Source: Thermoplasmata archaeon (GTDB lineage Archaea > Thermoplasmatota > Thermoplasmata > Halarchaeoplasmatales > Halarchaeoplasmataceae). From it: 13,767 nt of DNA. The stretch spans positions 1-13,767 of the forward strand of contig JAFDUB010000038.1 of assembly GCA_019594025.1 (NCBI GenBank). The letters are read 5' to 3'. Under the pieces are notes generated by a model that saw nothing but the letters and a program-made list of their open reading frames with translations, was not told the DNA's origin and made no database searches. Position numbers and translations under genes: made by a program. The stretch's first letter is position 1, and each line of letters starts with the position of its first letter. Below are positions 6,928 to 13,675 of this stretch, piece by piece.

Positions 6928-7383
6928 TCAAGGTTCGTAGGTACCTGTGAGAACGGTTTTTTCTATAACGTGGCCCTTCATAGCTTTCTTCAATTTACCT
7001 TTCGAAGCTCCTTTACTAAGCTTAAGAGGTTGATCCAAGGCATACAGTTCAAATACATAGGTATGTTCTTTGTCCGGTGGATTCGGTCCCCCGTATCCGA
7101 TTTTGCCGTAGTCGTTCTTTCCTTCAACAGCTCTACCGGGAACACTTCCTTCTTTTATCGCCTTTGTATTCGGAGGAATGTTCCAAATCAACCAGTGGTC
7201 CCAAACTTTTCCCGCTGGTGCCATGGCATCCGGGTCATCCATTATCAATGCCAGGGACTTCGTACCCTTGGGTACCCCCTTTATAACCAAAGGAGGATTT
7301 ACATTCTCGTTTTTGTACCCATACTTTCTGGGAATCCCCTTTCCATTATCAAAAACCGGACTTTTCAGTTTCAATGCGCACAT
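6928..7383 (-). CDS. YbhB/YbcL family Raf kinase inhibitor-like (PEBP) protein
   Basis: About 151 residues of the phosphatidylethanolamine-binding protein fold, of the prokaryotic YbhB/YbcL type. Visible signatures: LKSPVF and IPRKYGYKNENVNPPL at the N-terminus, SLALIMDDPDAMAPAGKVWDH (the DPD ligand-pocket motif), HWLIWNIPPNT, then GKIGYGGPNPPDKEHTYVFELYALD. The length is normal for the family and no signal peptide is seen, so it should be cytosolic. The ligand and role in archaea are not established. A GTG at 7392 would add three residues, but the ribosome binding site GGTGA overlaps that GTG and lies 5 nt before ATG 7383, so ATG 7383 is chosen. It has its own TATA-like element and does not obviously belong to either neighbouring pathway. 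Confidence 0.9.
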   Translation of the reverse strand: MCALKLKSPVFDNGKGIPRKYGYKNENVNPPLVIKGVPKGTKSLALIMDDPDAMAPAGKVWDHWLIWNIPPNTKAIKEGSVPGRAVEGKNDYGKIGYGGPNPPDKEHTYVFELYALDQPLKLSKGASKGKLKKAMKGHVIEKTVLTGTYEP

Positions 7384-7417
7384 CTCTTTCACCTTACCTT
7401 ACTATCTCCGTTAATGG

Positions 7418-7425
7418 TATTAATT
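7418..7425 (-). promoter_or_regulatory. TATA-like element of the PEBP gene
   Basis: On the minus strand AATTAATA, preceded by an A-rich BRE-like run (GGAAAAAA), lies 42-35 nt before ATG 7383. A start about 25 nt further on leaves a leader of about 15 nt holding the GGTGA ribosome binding site. The reading is tentative because the whole spacer is AT-rich. Confidence 0.35.
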
Positions 7426-7458
7426 TTTTTCCATTCAGAAAGATGAAAATTAATTACC

Positions 7459-8598
7459 TTAAAGACCAAGGCGTTTAGCTATAACTATGTGCTGCACTTC
7501 AGAAGTACCTTCACCGATAGTACACAGTTTGACGTCTCTAAAGTATCGTTCCACCTCGTTTTCTCTAAGATATCCTTGACCTCCGAAGACCTGTATGGCC
7601 TTACGAGCGGTTCTGACCCCGGTTTCCGAGGCAAATAATTTAGCCATTGATGCTTCCTTGCTGAAAAAGTCTCCCTTTTCTTCCTTATAGGCCGACTGAT
7701 GCACCAGTAAACGGGACGCCTCTATCTCGGTGGCCATATCAGCGATCATGAACTGTATCGCCTGGAAGTCCGCAATAGGCCGGCCGAACTGTTTTCTTTC
7801 CTTTGCATAAGAGATGGCCTTATCTAATGCACCTTGGGCTATGCCCACGGACATGGCGCCGATAGCGGTTCGACCCCGATCCAAGATTGTCATCGCACCG
7901 ATAAAACCGTCTCCCTTATCTCCTAACATGTTCTCCTCCGGAACACGACAGTCCTCGAAGAACATCTCAGAGGTCACCGTACCCCTGAGACCGAGTTTAT
8001 CTTCTTCGATTCCGTATGTCATACCGGGATTGTCCTCTTCGACTATAAAAGCCGATATACCCCTTGCTCCCTTTTCCTTGTCCGTCATGGCCATAACCAC
8101 GACTACATCGGCGATACTACCGCTGGTGATGAACTGTTTCGTACCGTTAAGTACCCACTCGTCCCCCTCTTTTACAGCGGTAGTTTGAGCACCGGCGGCG
8201 TCCGAACCGGCGTTCGGCTCGGTTAGGGCCCAGGCGGCAAGTGCTTCTCCGGTGGTAAGCTTAGGAAGATATTTACGTCTTTGTTCTTCCGTACCCTTCT
8301 CGTAAATATGGCCGATCCCAAGGGAGTTGTGCGCCTCGATGGTAAGTCCGTGGGAGCCACAAACACGAGATATTTCCTCCAGAGCCAACATGTAACTTAT
8401 TTTGTCTATACCCGCCCCTCCGTACTCAGAGGGAACGGTCATTCCCATGAGTCCGAGTTTACCCGCTTTTTTAATGGTATCCCAGGGGAAATCATGACCC
8501 TTGTCAATCTCCATGGCAACGGGTGCAATCTCCTTCTCGGCGAACTCCCGTACGGTTTTTTTAAAATTTTTTTGTTCATCGGTAAGTTTGAAATCCAT
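7459..8598 (-). CDS. Acyl-CoA dehydrogenase (short-chain/butyryl-CoA type)
   Basis: A 379-residue flavoprotein that introduces an alpha,beta double bond into an acyl-CoA and passes electrons to ETF. Domain order is normal: N-terminal helical domain (1-120), the beta domain with WALTEPNAGSDAAG (123-136, FAD/substrate binding) and WVLNGTKQFITSG (148-160), and a C-terminal helical domain with RKQFGRPIADFQAIQF (268-283), QVFGGQGYLRE (336-346) and IGEGTSEVQ (361-369). Glu363 in GEGTSE is at the catalytic-base position of short- and medium-chain members. The length is standard. A GGAG ribosome binding site lies 8 nt before ATG 8598. It is divergent from the CoA-transferase/thiolase genes, suggesting a role in the same acyl-CoA pathway. 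ETF genes are not in the window. Chain specificity is uncertain. Confidence 0.95.
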   Translation of the reverse strand: MDFKLTDEQKNFKKTVREFAEKEIAPVAMEIDKGHDFPWDTIKKAGKLGLMGMTVPSEYGGAGIDKISYMLALEEISRVCGSHGLTIEAHNSLGIGHIYEKGTEEQRRKYLPKLTTGEALAAWALTEPNAGSDAAGAQTTAVKEGDEWVLNGTKQFITSGSIADVVVVMAMTDKEKGARGISAFIVEEDNPGMTYGIEEDKLGLRGTVTSEMFFEDCRVPEENMLGDKGDGFIGAMTILDRGRTAIGAMSVGIAQGALDKAISYAKERKQFGRPIADFQAIQFMIADMATEIEASRLLVHQSAYKEEKGDFFSKEASMAKLFASETGVRTARKAIQVFGGQGYLRENEVERYFRDVKLCTIGEGTSEVQHIVIAKRLGL

Positions 8599-8635
8599 TC
8601 TAACTGCTCCTTTGTAGGATATGTAGGAGGTCGCA

Positions 8636-8651
8636 AGAGTTTAAAAAATAT
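8636..8651 (-). promoter_or_regulatory. Promoter of the acyl-CoA dehydrogenase gene
   Basis: On the minus strand an AT-rich element around ATTTTTTAAAC lies about 40-50 nt before ATG 8598. A start about 25 nt downstream would leave a leader of 10-20 nt with the GGAG site. It is a TATA-like pattern reading only. Confidence 0.4.
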
Positions 8652-8716
8652 TCGGTTTGCAGAAGCTTTTACAGCGTTCCACGGTTAACTTGATTCAGTA
8701 GCACCATGGTCCCATG

Positions 8717-8733
8717 CGATAATCTTATTATCG
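8717..8733. promoter_or_regulatory. Perfect 7+7 bp palindrome between divergent promoters (candidate operator)
   Basis: CGATAAT, a 3-nt spacer, then ATTATCG: a perfect dyad of 17 bp in the spacer between the acyl-CoA dehydrogenase (minus) and CoA-transferase (plus) genes. Its right half and spacer contain TTATTATC, placed where the CoA-transferase TATA box would be expected (about 35-45 nt before the start codon). A dimeric helix-turn-helix regulator bound here could block that promoter. No regulator gene is in the window. Confidence 0.45.
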
Positions 8734-8768
8734 TTCAATCATTACACCTTCTTTAAAAGGTGGTAACA

Positions 8769-9785
8769 TTGCAGCTTATAGAAGAAGGTGAAGGCGAGCT
8801 TGTTGGATGGCACGACCCGGACGAGCACAGAAGATGGGTCGCCGAGAACAAATCTAGGGAGTTAAAGGATAAGAGGATGAGCCCTGAAAAGGCGGTTAAG
8901 AAGTTTGTAGAAAACGGTGATCTTCTCGCATCCGGGGGTTTCGGGCATATACGGGTGTCGATGGCTTTGATATATGAAATAGTCCGGCAGAATTTCAAGG
9001 ATCTTACGATGGCCGGTAAGACGGCGGTTCATGACTCGGACATATTGATAGGTGCCGGGTGTGTGAATAAGGTCGAGGTTGCATACACCTTTGGTCATGA
9101 ATTAAGGGGGCTGTCGCCTGCATCTAGACGTGCTGTGGAATCGGGTAAATGTGAAGTGGTGGCGGAGATAAGTAACGCAGCCTATCAGTGGCGGTTTTTG
9201 GCTGGTGCCATGGGAGTCCCTTTCGTTCCCTCTAGGGTGCTTATGGGGACTGATACTTTTAAGTACAGTTCGGCTAAGGTTATGGAAGACCCCTTTAGCG
9301 GAAAGTCGGTGTGCCTGCTGCCATCCTGCAACCCAGACGTTGTTTTTATACATGTTCCCAGGTGTGATAAATATGGAAACGCTCAAATCGACGGGATAGC
9401 GGTGGAAGATATTCAACTCGGCCGGGCGGCACGGCGGCTTATTATTACAACCGAGGAGATTATACAGGATGACGTTATCAGAGAGAAACCTTGGAGAACC
9501 TCCATACCTTTTTATCATGTTGACGCTGTGGTCGAGGTGCCTTACGGTTCACATCCGTGCGAGATGCCTTACCTTTATTTCTTCGATGAGGAGCACATCG
9601 CAGAGTGGCTGAAAAAGTCAAAAACTGAAGAGGGTACCCGTGAATATTTCGATAAGTACGTGTTCGGGGTAGATAACTTCCAAGAGTACCTTGAACTGGT
9701 CGGAGGTAAAGAAAATATGGAAAGGTTGGCTGAGATAGAGAATTATAAACGAAAGATGACCGCTCCTTGGCTCAGAGGTGATTAA
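8769..9785 (+). CDS. CoA-transferase subunit A (glutaconate CoA-transferase-like, family I)
   Basis: A 338-residue alpha subunit of a family I CoA-transferase of the glutaconate/GctA class; it forms a heteromer with the next gene product. The core starts at about residue 37 (MSPEKAVKKFVENGDLLASGGFGHIRV in two quotes: MSPEKAVKKFVENGD, LLASGGFGHIRV), with the glycine loop SGGFG. It continues through ELRGLSPASRRAVESG, AYQWRFLAGAMGVPFVP and VEVPYGSHPCEMP. Before the core is an extension of about 36 residues with GWHDPDEHRRWV, which from memory is also found in a subgroup of these proteins. GTG 8760 would give 341 aa, but it lies inside the AAGGTGGT ribosome binding site; TTG 8769, 5 nt after that site, is the likelier start. 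The subunit B gene follows after 2 nt. IpdA-like hydrolases share this fold; the intact Glu in subunit B argues for a true transferase. Confidence 0.88.
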   Translation: MQLIEEGEGELVGWHDPDEHRRWVAENKSRELKDKRMSPEKAVKKFVENGDLLASGGFGHIRVSMALIYEIVRQNFKDLTMAGKTAVHDSDILIGAGCVNKVEVAYTFGHELRGLSPASRRAVESGKCEVVAEISNAAYQWRFLAGAMGVPFVPSRVLMGTDTFKYSSAKVMEDPFSGKSVCLLPSCNPDVVFIHVPRCDKYGNAQIDGIAVEDIQLGRAARRLIITTEEIIQDDVIREKPWRTSIPFYHVDAVVEVPYGSHPCEMPYLYFFDEEHIAEWLKKSKTEEGTREYFDKYVFGVDNFQEYLELVGGKENMERLAEIENYKRKMTAPWLRGD

Positions 9786-9787
9786 AG

Positions 9788-10561
9788 ATGGAATATGCTG
9801 AAGAATATACCGCTACCGAACTACTCGCCTGCGTAGCGTCACACCTGTTAGAGAACGGTAGGACCTTTTTCGTTGGTACAGGACTGCCTATGATCGCATG
9901 TATGCTTGCCCAGAGAACCCATGCCCCCGACTCTCTCATTATATTCGAAGCAGGCGGAATCGGCCCGAAGATACCTGCCCTGCCCATCTCAGTCGGAGAT
10001 TCAAGAACTTTCCATAAGGCGGTTTCTGCTTCTACCATGCACGACGTTATGTCCGCTGCCCAAAGCGGTTACATAGACTACGGTTTTCTCGGAGCGGCAC
10101 AGCTGGATCAGTACGGTAACATAAACACCACCGTAATAGGGGATCATGAACGACCAAAAGCTCGACTTCCAGGCAGCGGGGGTGCCAACGATATCGGCTC
10201 ACTATGCTGGAACACCATCATACTTATGAGGCAGGATAAGAGACGTTTCGTAAAAGAATTGGACTTTCTCACCACCCCGGGATATCTTTGGGGTGCGGGA
10301 GCCAGAGAAAAAGCCGGTCTTCCCGAGAAAAGCGGTCCCTTTCGTGTCATAACTCAGCTTGGCGTTTACGGCTTCGATGAGAGGACGCGAAAAATTAAAC
10401 TAATAGAGAGATATCCAGGAGTCACTCTTGAGGATATTATGGAAAACAGCGGTTTTGAGATTATAATACCGGACGAGCACGACATATCGAACCCTCCGAC
10501 TTTAGAGGAGCAGCGGATACTCCATGAGATAGACCCTGAAGGTATGGTGCTGAGAAAGTAA
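9788..10561 (+). CDS. CoA-transferase subunit B with catalytic Glu54
   Basis: A 257-residue beta subunit of the glutaconate CoA-transferase class. In this class a glutamate of subunit B forms the glutamyl-CoA thioester intermediate (Glu54 in Acidaminococcus GctB). Here IIFEAGGIGP puts Glu at residue 54. Other marks: FFVGTGLPMIACMLAQ (27-42), ALPISVGDSRTF, a SGYIDYGFLGAAQLDQYGNINTT segment (SGYIDYGFLGAAQLDQYG, then NINTT), LPGSGGANDIGSL, and the C-terminal FEIIIPD. IpdB-type hydrolases lack the nucleophilic glutamate, so its presence supports CoA transfer, not ring hydrolysis. GAGGTGAT lies 5 nt before the ATG and only 2 nt separate it from subunit A, so stoichiometric translation is expected. 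Substrate unknown; likely activates a carboxylic acid for the enzymes encoded downstream. Confidence 0.9.
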   Translation: MEYAEEYTATELLACVASHLLENGRTFFVGTGLPMIACMLAQRTHAPDSLIIFEAGGIGPKIPALPISVGDSRTFHKAVSASTMHDVMSAAQSGYIDYGFLGAAQLDQYGNINTTVIGDHERPKARLPGSGGANDIGSLCWNTIILMRQDKRRFVKELDFLTTPGYLWGAGAREKAGLPEKSGPFRVITQLGVYGFDERTRKIKLIERYPGVTLEDIMENSGFEIIIPDEHDISNPPTLEEQRILHEIDPEGMVLRK

Positions 10562-10580
10562 AGGTTCCCAAAAACCTTTT
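10560..10580 (+). terminator. Possible hairpin terminator after CoA-transferase subunit B
   Basis: AAAGGTT (10560-10566) and AACCTTT (10573-10579) form a 7-bp stem with a 6-nt loop, and the 3' arm ends in a run of four T. It begins inside the stop codon of subunit B. The T-run is short and merges into the TATA-like sequence of the next promoter, so termination may be partial. Confidence 0.35.
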
Positions 10581-10590
10581 AAGTATTTAT
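10577..10590 (+). promoter_or_regulatory. TATA-like promoter of the thiolase/DUF35 genes
   Basis: TTTTAAGTATTTAT directly follows the hairpin. If it is used, transcription would begin at about 10605-10612, over 100 nt before ATG 10717, which is unusually long for an archaeal leader. The only other TATA-like stretch, at about 10694-10701, is too close to the ATG to serve the gene. Confidence 0.4.
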
Positions 10591-10601
10591 GGCTATATCA
10601 A

Positions 10602-10685
10602 CTTCCCCTCTCAAAGCATGTGCTAGGGGGGGAGATAAAAGATATCTCACCGCAGTCGCTATAGGCGATCGGTGAACCACGAGAT
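10602..10685 (+). promoter_or_regulatory. Structured 5' leader with alternative hairpins upstream of the first thiolase-like gene
   Basis: The 155-bp gap before ATG 10717 can fold into nested helices. Helix P1 pairs 10602-10611 with 10625-10634 (ten pairs including two G-U), capped by AGC/GCT. A second hairpin pairs GAGATA (10632-10637) with TATCTC (10643-10648) around a 5-nt loop. A third pairs TCACCG (10647-10652) with CGGTGA (10670-10675), with an inner TCGC/GCGA stem around TATAG. A further option pairs ATCTC (10644-10648) with GAGAT (10681-10685). The second overlaps both its neighbours, so they exclude each other, as in attenuators and riboswitches. It does not match a riboswitch class I can recall. 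Confidence 0.35.
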
Positions 10686-10716
10686 GGAGAAATAATATAA
10701 AAATGGTGAATAAAAT

Positions 10717-11973
10717 ATGAAAAGAAAAGTATGCGTGATTGGAGTCGGTAATACCGATTTCAATTCCATGACTCCAGATGTAAGCTGGAAGGAATTTATG
10801 TACGAGGCGTGTAAAAAGGCATATGTCGATGCAGGGATAAATCCTCGAGAGGACGTTGACAGCTTCATCACGTGTGCCGAAGATTACTGGGAAGGATTCA
10901 GTATATTCGACGAATTCGTCCCGGATCAGATCGGCGCTGTTCTGAGACCGTGTTGTACCGTTTGTGGAGACGGTATACAGGGTCTGGCAAACGCGTATAT
11001 GCAGATAATGACCGGGTTGGTCGATACGGTAGCGGTGGAGGCACACAGCAAGGTATCGGACCTACTCACATACGGCGACGTGGTGCTGCATTCCATGGAC
11101 CCCATATACGAAAAACCCCAGGCGGGACAAGTTGAAAGAGAACGGTACTCCGGACCCTCCTACCCGGAAAACAGACCGAAACCCTTGGTAGGAAAGACCG
11201 ATGAAAAGGGAAGAATACATCCATATTACATAGCCGGTTTGGAGATGCAGCATTATCTACGTTCTACGAATACTACGGAAGAACAGTGCGCTTCCGTCGT
11301 GGTGAAGAACAAGAGGAACGCCTACGACAATCCCATAGCGGATTATGAAAGCCTCCTCACAGAAGACGATGTTATGCAGTCGGAATATCTTTTCAAACCC
11401 GTAAAGGATCTGGACATCAGCCCACTGGTGGATGGTGCCATCTGCTTCGTTCTGGCCGAGGAGAGTGTGGCCAAGAAGCTCGGCGTCGAACCCATATACT
11501 TGAACGGGTTCGGATACAGCTCGGAAACGCCCTGGCTAAGCAGCAGAGGTATGGATGCAGGTTATGCAACCATGGCATCCAACATGGCCTTTAAGATGGC
11601 CGGTATAAAGGACCCCAAGGGTGTTTTCGATGTTCTCGAAGTTGACGACAGATTCTCATACAAGGAACTGCAGCACATCGAGGCCCTGGGACTTGCAGAT
11701 CCGGGCGAGGCCGCCAAGATGCTCGAAGACGGCGAGTTCGAAAAGGACGGTACCTTACCCACGAACCTTTCAGGTGGTTCACTGGGTATCGGAAACTGCC
11801 TTGAGGCCACGGGACTGCAGCGTTCTCTTGAGATAATCACCCAATTACGAGGATTTGCAGGTAAACGCCAGGTAGACGACCCCGAGGTGGGATTGGCACA
11901 ATCCTGGAGAGGAATACCCTCGGGAACCGGGGCGGCGGCAATATTCAGCAGATATTCGGAGGTGAAAGAATGA
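10717..11973 (+). CDS. Thiolase-superfamily protein retaining the nucleophilic Cys (Cys83) but not the GHP His
   Basis: A 418-residue protein of the archaeal/SCP-x-like thiolase group. It has the usual N-terminal VCVIGVGNTDF, a nucleophile loop PCCTVCGDGIQGLANAY (78-94) whose third cysteine, Cys83, aligns with the thiolase nucleophile by spacing to the following helix, KNKRNAYDNP (197-206), DISPLVDGAICFVLAEES, and the C-terminal SGGSLGIGNCLEATG (352-366). In active thiolases that last motif reads GHP; here Asn360-Cys361 replace His-Pro. The HDCF motif is replaced by DDRF (310-313). It may therefore be a condensing or cleaving subunit with altered chemistry. It overlaps the next gene by 4 bp (ATGA), implying coupled translation and probably a heteromer. 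GGTGA lies 7 nt before ATG 10717. The family is sure, the reaction is not. Confidence 0.85.
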   Translation: MKRKVCVIGVGNTDFNSMTPDVSWKEFMYEACKKAYVDAGINPREDVDSFITCAEDYWEGFSIFDEFVPDQIGAVLRPCCTVCGDGIQGLANAYMQIMTGLVDTVAVEAHSKVSDLLTYGDVVLHSMDPIYEKPQAGQVERERYSGPSYPENRPKPLVGKTDEKGRIHPYYIAGLEMQHYLRSTNTTEEQCASVVVKNKRNAYDNPIADYESLLTEDDVMQSEYLFKPVKDLDISPLVDGAICFVLAEESVAKKLGVEPIYLNGFGYSSETPWLSSRGMDAGYATMASNMAFKMAGIKDPKGVFDVLEVDDRFSYKELQHIEALGLADPGEAAKMLEDGEFEKDGTLPTNLSGGSLGIGNCLEATGLQRSLEIITQLRGFAGKRQVDDPEVGLAQSWRGIPSGTGAAAIFSRYSEVKE

Positions 11974-13133
11974 GAAAAGTAGCTGTTATAGGCGGAGGTA
12001 TGACCCTTTTCCGAAGACGTTTGAATGAAACCGGTAAAGAGCTATCGTTCCTTGCTTCGAAGATGGCCCTTGAAGAGGCAGGTATCGAGAACTCGGACAT
12101 CGATATGGTGGTTATGGGAAGTGCACCCTGTGCCTTCGATGGAATACACAGGAAGGGAGAAAATCTTCTCGACGGCGCCGGAGGTAAGGACAAACCCTAT
12201 GTACGGGTCTTCAACGGCGGCGGTACGGGTGTCTTCGCCCCCATAGCCGGCTGGTGGCACGTTGCATCGGGAGTTGCGGATGTTGTCATGGTAGTATGCG
12301 AGGAGAAGATGGGTTCTTGTTACCCCCATCCACAGACGGCTTTCCAAACCATATGGGACCCCATACTGGACAGGCCTATTAACCCTAACTTGGTCTGGCT
12401 CTTCGCCATGGAGATGAACCGGTACATGACACGGCACAACATCAAAAAGGAAGATATCGCCCAGGTGGCAGTAAAGAACAAGCGTAATGCGGTGGGACAC
12501 CCATGCGCCCAGTTACCCGATGAGAACATAACCGTAGAGGATGTGCTTAACTCGGAGATGATGGCCTGGCCCGTCAATCGACTCGACATAAGCCCACCCA
12601 GTGACGGCGCATCCGCCCTCATATACTGCAGCGAGGAAAAGGCGAAGGAATTCACCGATGATCCGGTGTTCGTTGACGGTGTAGGCTGGAATATCGACAG
12701 TACCATGTGGACTAACAGGGACCTTTACTTTCCGGATTACGTGGCAAATGCGGCGAAGATGGCCTACAAGATGGCAGGTATAAAGGACCCGCGTAAGGAA
12801 ATCGATTTTGCCGAGCCCTACGACCCCTTTACTTACAAGGAACTGCATCACATGGAAGGACTGCTGCTATGCGATAAGGGTGAAGCCCCCATCCTTACCC
12901 GTGAAGGAGTTACCGAAAGGGACGGAGATTTACCGATATGTCCGTCGGGAGGACTTCTCGGTGTAGGTAATCCGATCGCGGCCACCATGGGTCAGAAAGT
13001 ATGTGAACTGTACTGGCAGCTGGCGGGCAAGGCCGGAGAACGGCAGATACCAGGAGACCCCCAGGTCGGCGTTGGCCAGGCATGGGGCGACATAATGCAG
13101 ATGGGCACGGTAATAGTGCTCAGGAGAGGATAA
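11970..13133 (+). CDS. Thiolase-superfamily protein lacking all canonical thiolase catalytic residues
   Basis: A 387-residue thiolase-fold protein, similar in layout to the preceding one (shared KNKRNA at 169-174, DISPP, MAGIKDP at 268-274, FTYKEL and SGG-LG-GN motifs). By spacing, the nucleophile Cys position is Gly84 in FNGGGTGVFAP. The GHP His is Asn334 (GVGNPIAAT, 331-339), and HDCF reads Tyr284-Asp-Pro-Phe287. It cannot be an ordinary thiolase on its own. Either it is a non-catalytic partner of the Cys83-containing protein, or it has another activity, as in the steroid retro-aldolase Ltp2, a thiolase-fold aldolase that needs a DUF35 partner. GGAGGTGA 4 nt before its ATG, the 4-bp overlap upstream and a 2-nt gap to the DUF35 gene all indicate one complex. 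Confidence 0.85.
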   Translation: MRKVAVIGGGMTLFRRRLNETGKELSFLASKMALEEAGIENSDIDMVVMGSAPCAFDGIHRKGENLLDGAGGKDKPYVRVFNGGGTGVFAPIAGWWHVASGVADVVMVVCEEKMGSCYPHPQTAFQTIWDPILDRPINPNLVWLFAMEMNRYMTRHNIKKEDIAQVAVKNKRNAVGHPCAQLPDENITVEDVLNSEMMAWPVNRLDISPPSDGASALIYCSEEKAKEFTDDPVFVDGVGWNIDSTMWTNRDLYFPDYVANAAKMAYKMAGIKDPRKEIDFAEPYDPFTYKELHHMEGLLLCDKGEAPILTREGVTERDGDLPICPSGGLLGVGNPIAATMGQKVCELYWQLAGKAGERQIPGDPQVGVGQAWGDIMQMGTVIVLRRG

Positions 13134-13135
13134 AC

Positions 13136-13675
13136 ATGAGCGATAAAAAGATAGAAGGACAGCCGGGATATGCACCAGGTACCCACGTATCGGGCAGAGA
13201 CATACGTGATAAGAAACTCCCCTATACATGGTGGGAAGTGGAAGCCCAGTACGCCTACAGTTTGGGACCGGCGAACAGCAGGTTCCTAAAGGAACTTAAG
13301 AAAGGTAAGATAATCGGCAGGACCTGCAAGAAGTGTGACCGGGTTCTAGTTCCCCCCAGGATGTTCTGCGAATGGTGCTACAGCCCGACCAACGAGTGGG
13401 TATACCTGAAGGATACGGGAAAAGTGGAAACCTTCTCAATATCCTACCTTGACCCGGACGCTAACAGGATAGAGGAACCCATACTCGTGGGCGTGATCTC
13501 CATCGACGGTGCCTCGCCGAAACACGGCTTCATGCACTACTTCGGTGAGATGAAACCCAAGGAACTACACATAGGTATGCGGGTAAAGGCCGTCTGGAAA
13601 CCGGAAGAAGAACGGACGGGTTCGGTCAGGGACATCAAATATTTCAAACCTCTAAAGGAAGGAGGTGACGAATGA
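13136..13675 (+). CDS. Zn-ribbon/OB-fold DUF35 (acyl-CoA-associated) protein
   Basis: A 179-residue DUF35 protein: a rubredoxin-like zinc ribbon plus an OB fold. Such proteins bind thiolase-fold enzymes and hold or shuttle acyl-CoA (archaeal thiolase/HMG-CoA synthase complex, BbsA, ChsH2). The helix FLKELKKGKIIG (50-61) precedes the ribbon Cys64-x2-Cys67 and Cys78-x2-Cys81 with the usual VPPRMFC. The OB fold follows from WVYLKDTGKVETFSI to VKAVWKPEEE. About 45 residues before the family core, including a Trp/Tyr-rich stretch around TWWEVEAQYAYSLGPA, exceed the common length and may contact the partner. ATG 13136 has AGGAGAGGA upstream and lies 2 nt after the second thiolase-like gene. Longer readings from 13082 would run into that gene and lack support. 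Confidence 0.9.
   Translation: MSDKKIEGQPGYAPGTHVSGRDIRDKKLPYTWWEVEAQYAYSLGPANSRFLKELKKGKIIGRTCKKCDRVLVPPRMFCEWCYSPTNEWVYLKDTGKVETFSISYLDPDANRIEEPILVGVISIDGASPKHGFMHYFGEMKPKELHIGMRVKAVWKPEEERTGSVRDIKYFKPLKEGGDE

Noticed and set aside
6970..7446. Plus-strand open frame of 158 codons over the PEBP gene
   Set aside because: The opposite strand encodes a complete PEBP protein with all its motifs; the plus-strand frame is Phe/Ser/Arg-rich and matches nothing I recognise.
7814..8188. Plus-strand open frame of 124 codons inside the acyl-CoA dehydrogenase gene
   Set aside because: Antisense shadow of a conserved coding region; Ser/Pro/Thr-rich, without domain features.
8703..8710. ACCATGGT palindrome near the candidate operator
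   Set aside because: An 8-bp self-complementary word (an NcoI-like site) is expected by chance; it has no special place relative to the promoters.
10589..10675. 28-codon open frame (MAISTSPLKACA...) in the leader of the first thiolase-like gene
   Set aside because: It has no ribosome binding site, its ATG lies at the end of the TATA-like element and therefore probably before the transcript start, and its bases are better explained by the inverted repeats.
10694..10701. TATA-like stretch just before ATG 10717
   Set aside because: A start 25 nt downstream would fall after the ATG, so it could not serve this gene; it is simply AT-rich spacer.
10579..11046. Long minus-strand open frame across the leader and thiolase start
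   Set aside because: It is antisense to a well-supported thiolase-fold gene, has no recognisable motif, and its His/Tyr/Ser-rich composition is that of a shadow frame.
13082..13135. Upstream extension of the DUF35 frame
   Set aside because: It lies wholly within the end of the second thiolase-like gene; ATG 13136 has its own purine-rich site and gives a natural N-terminus.
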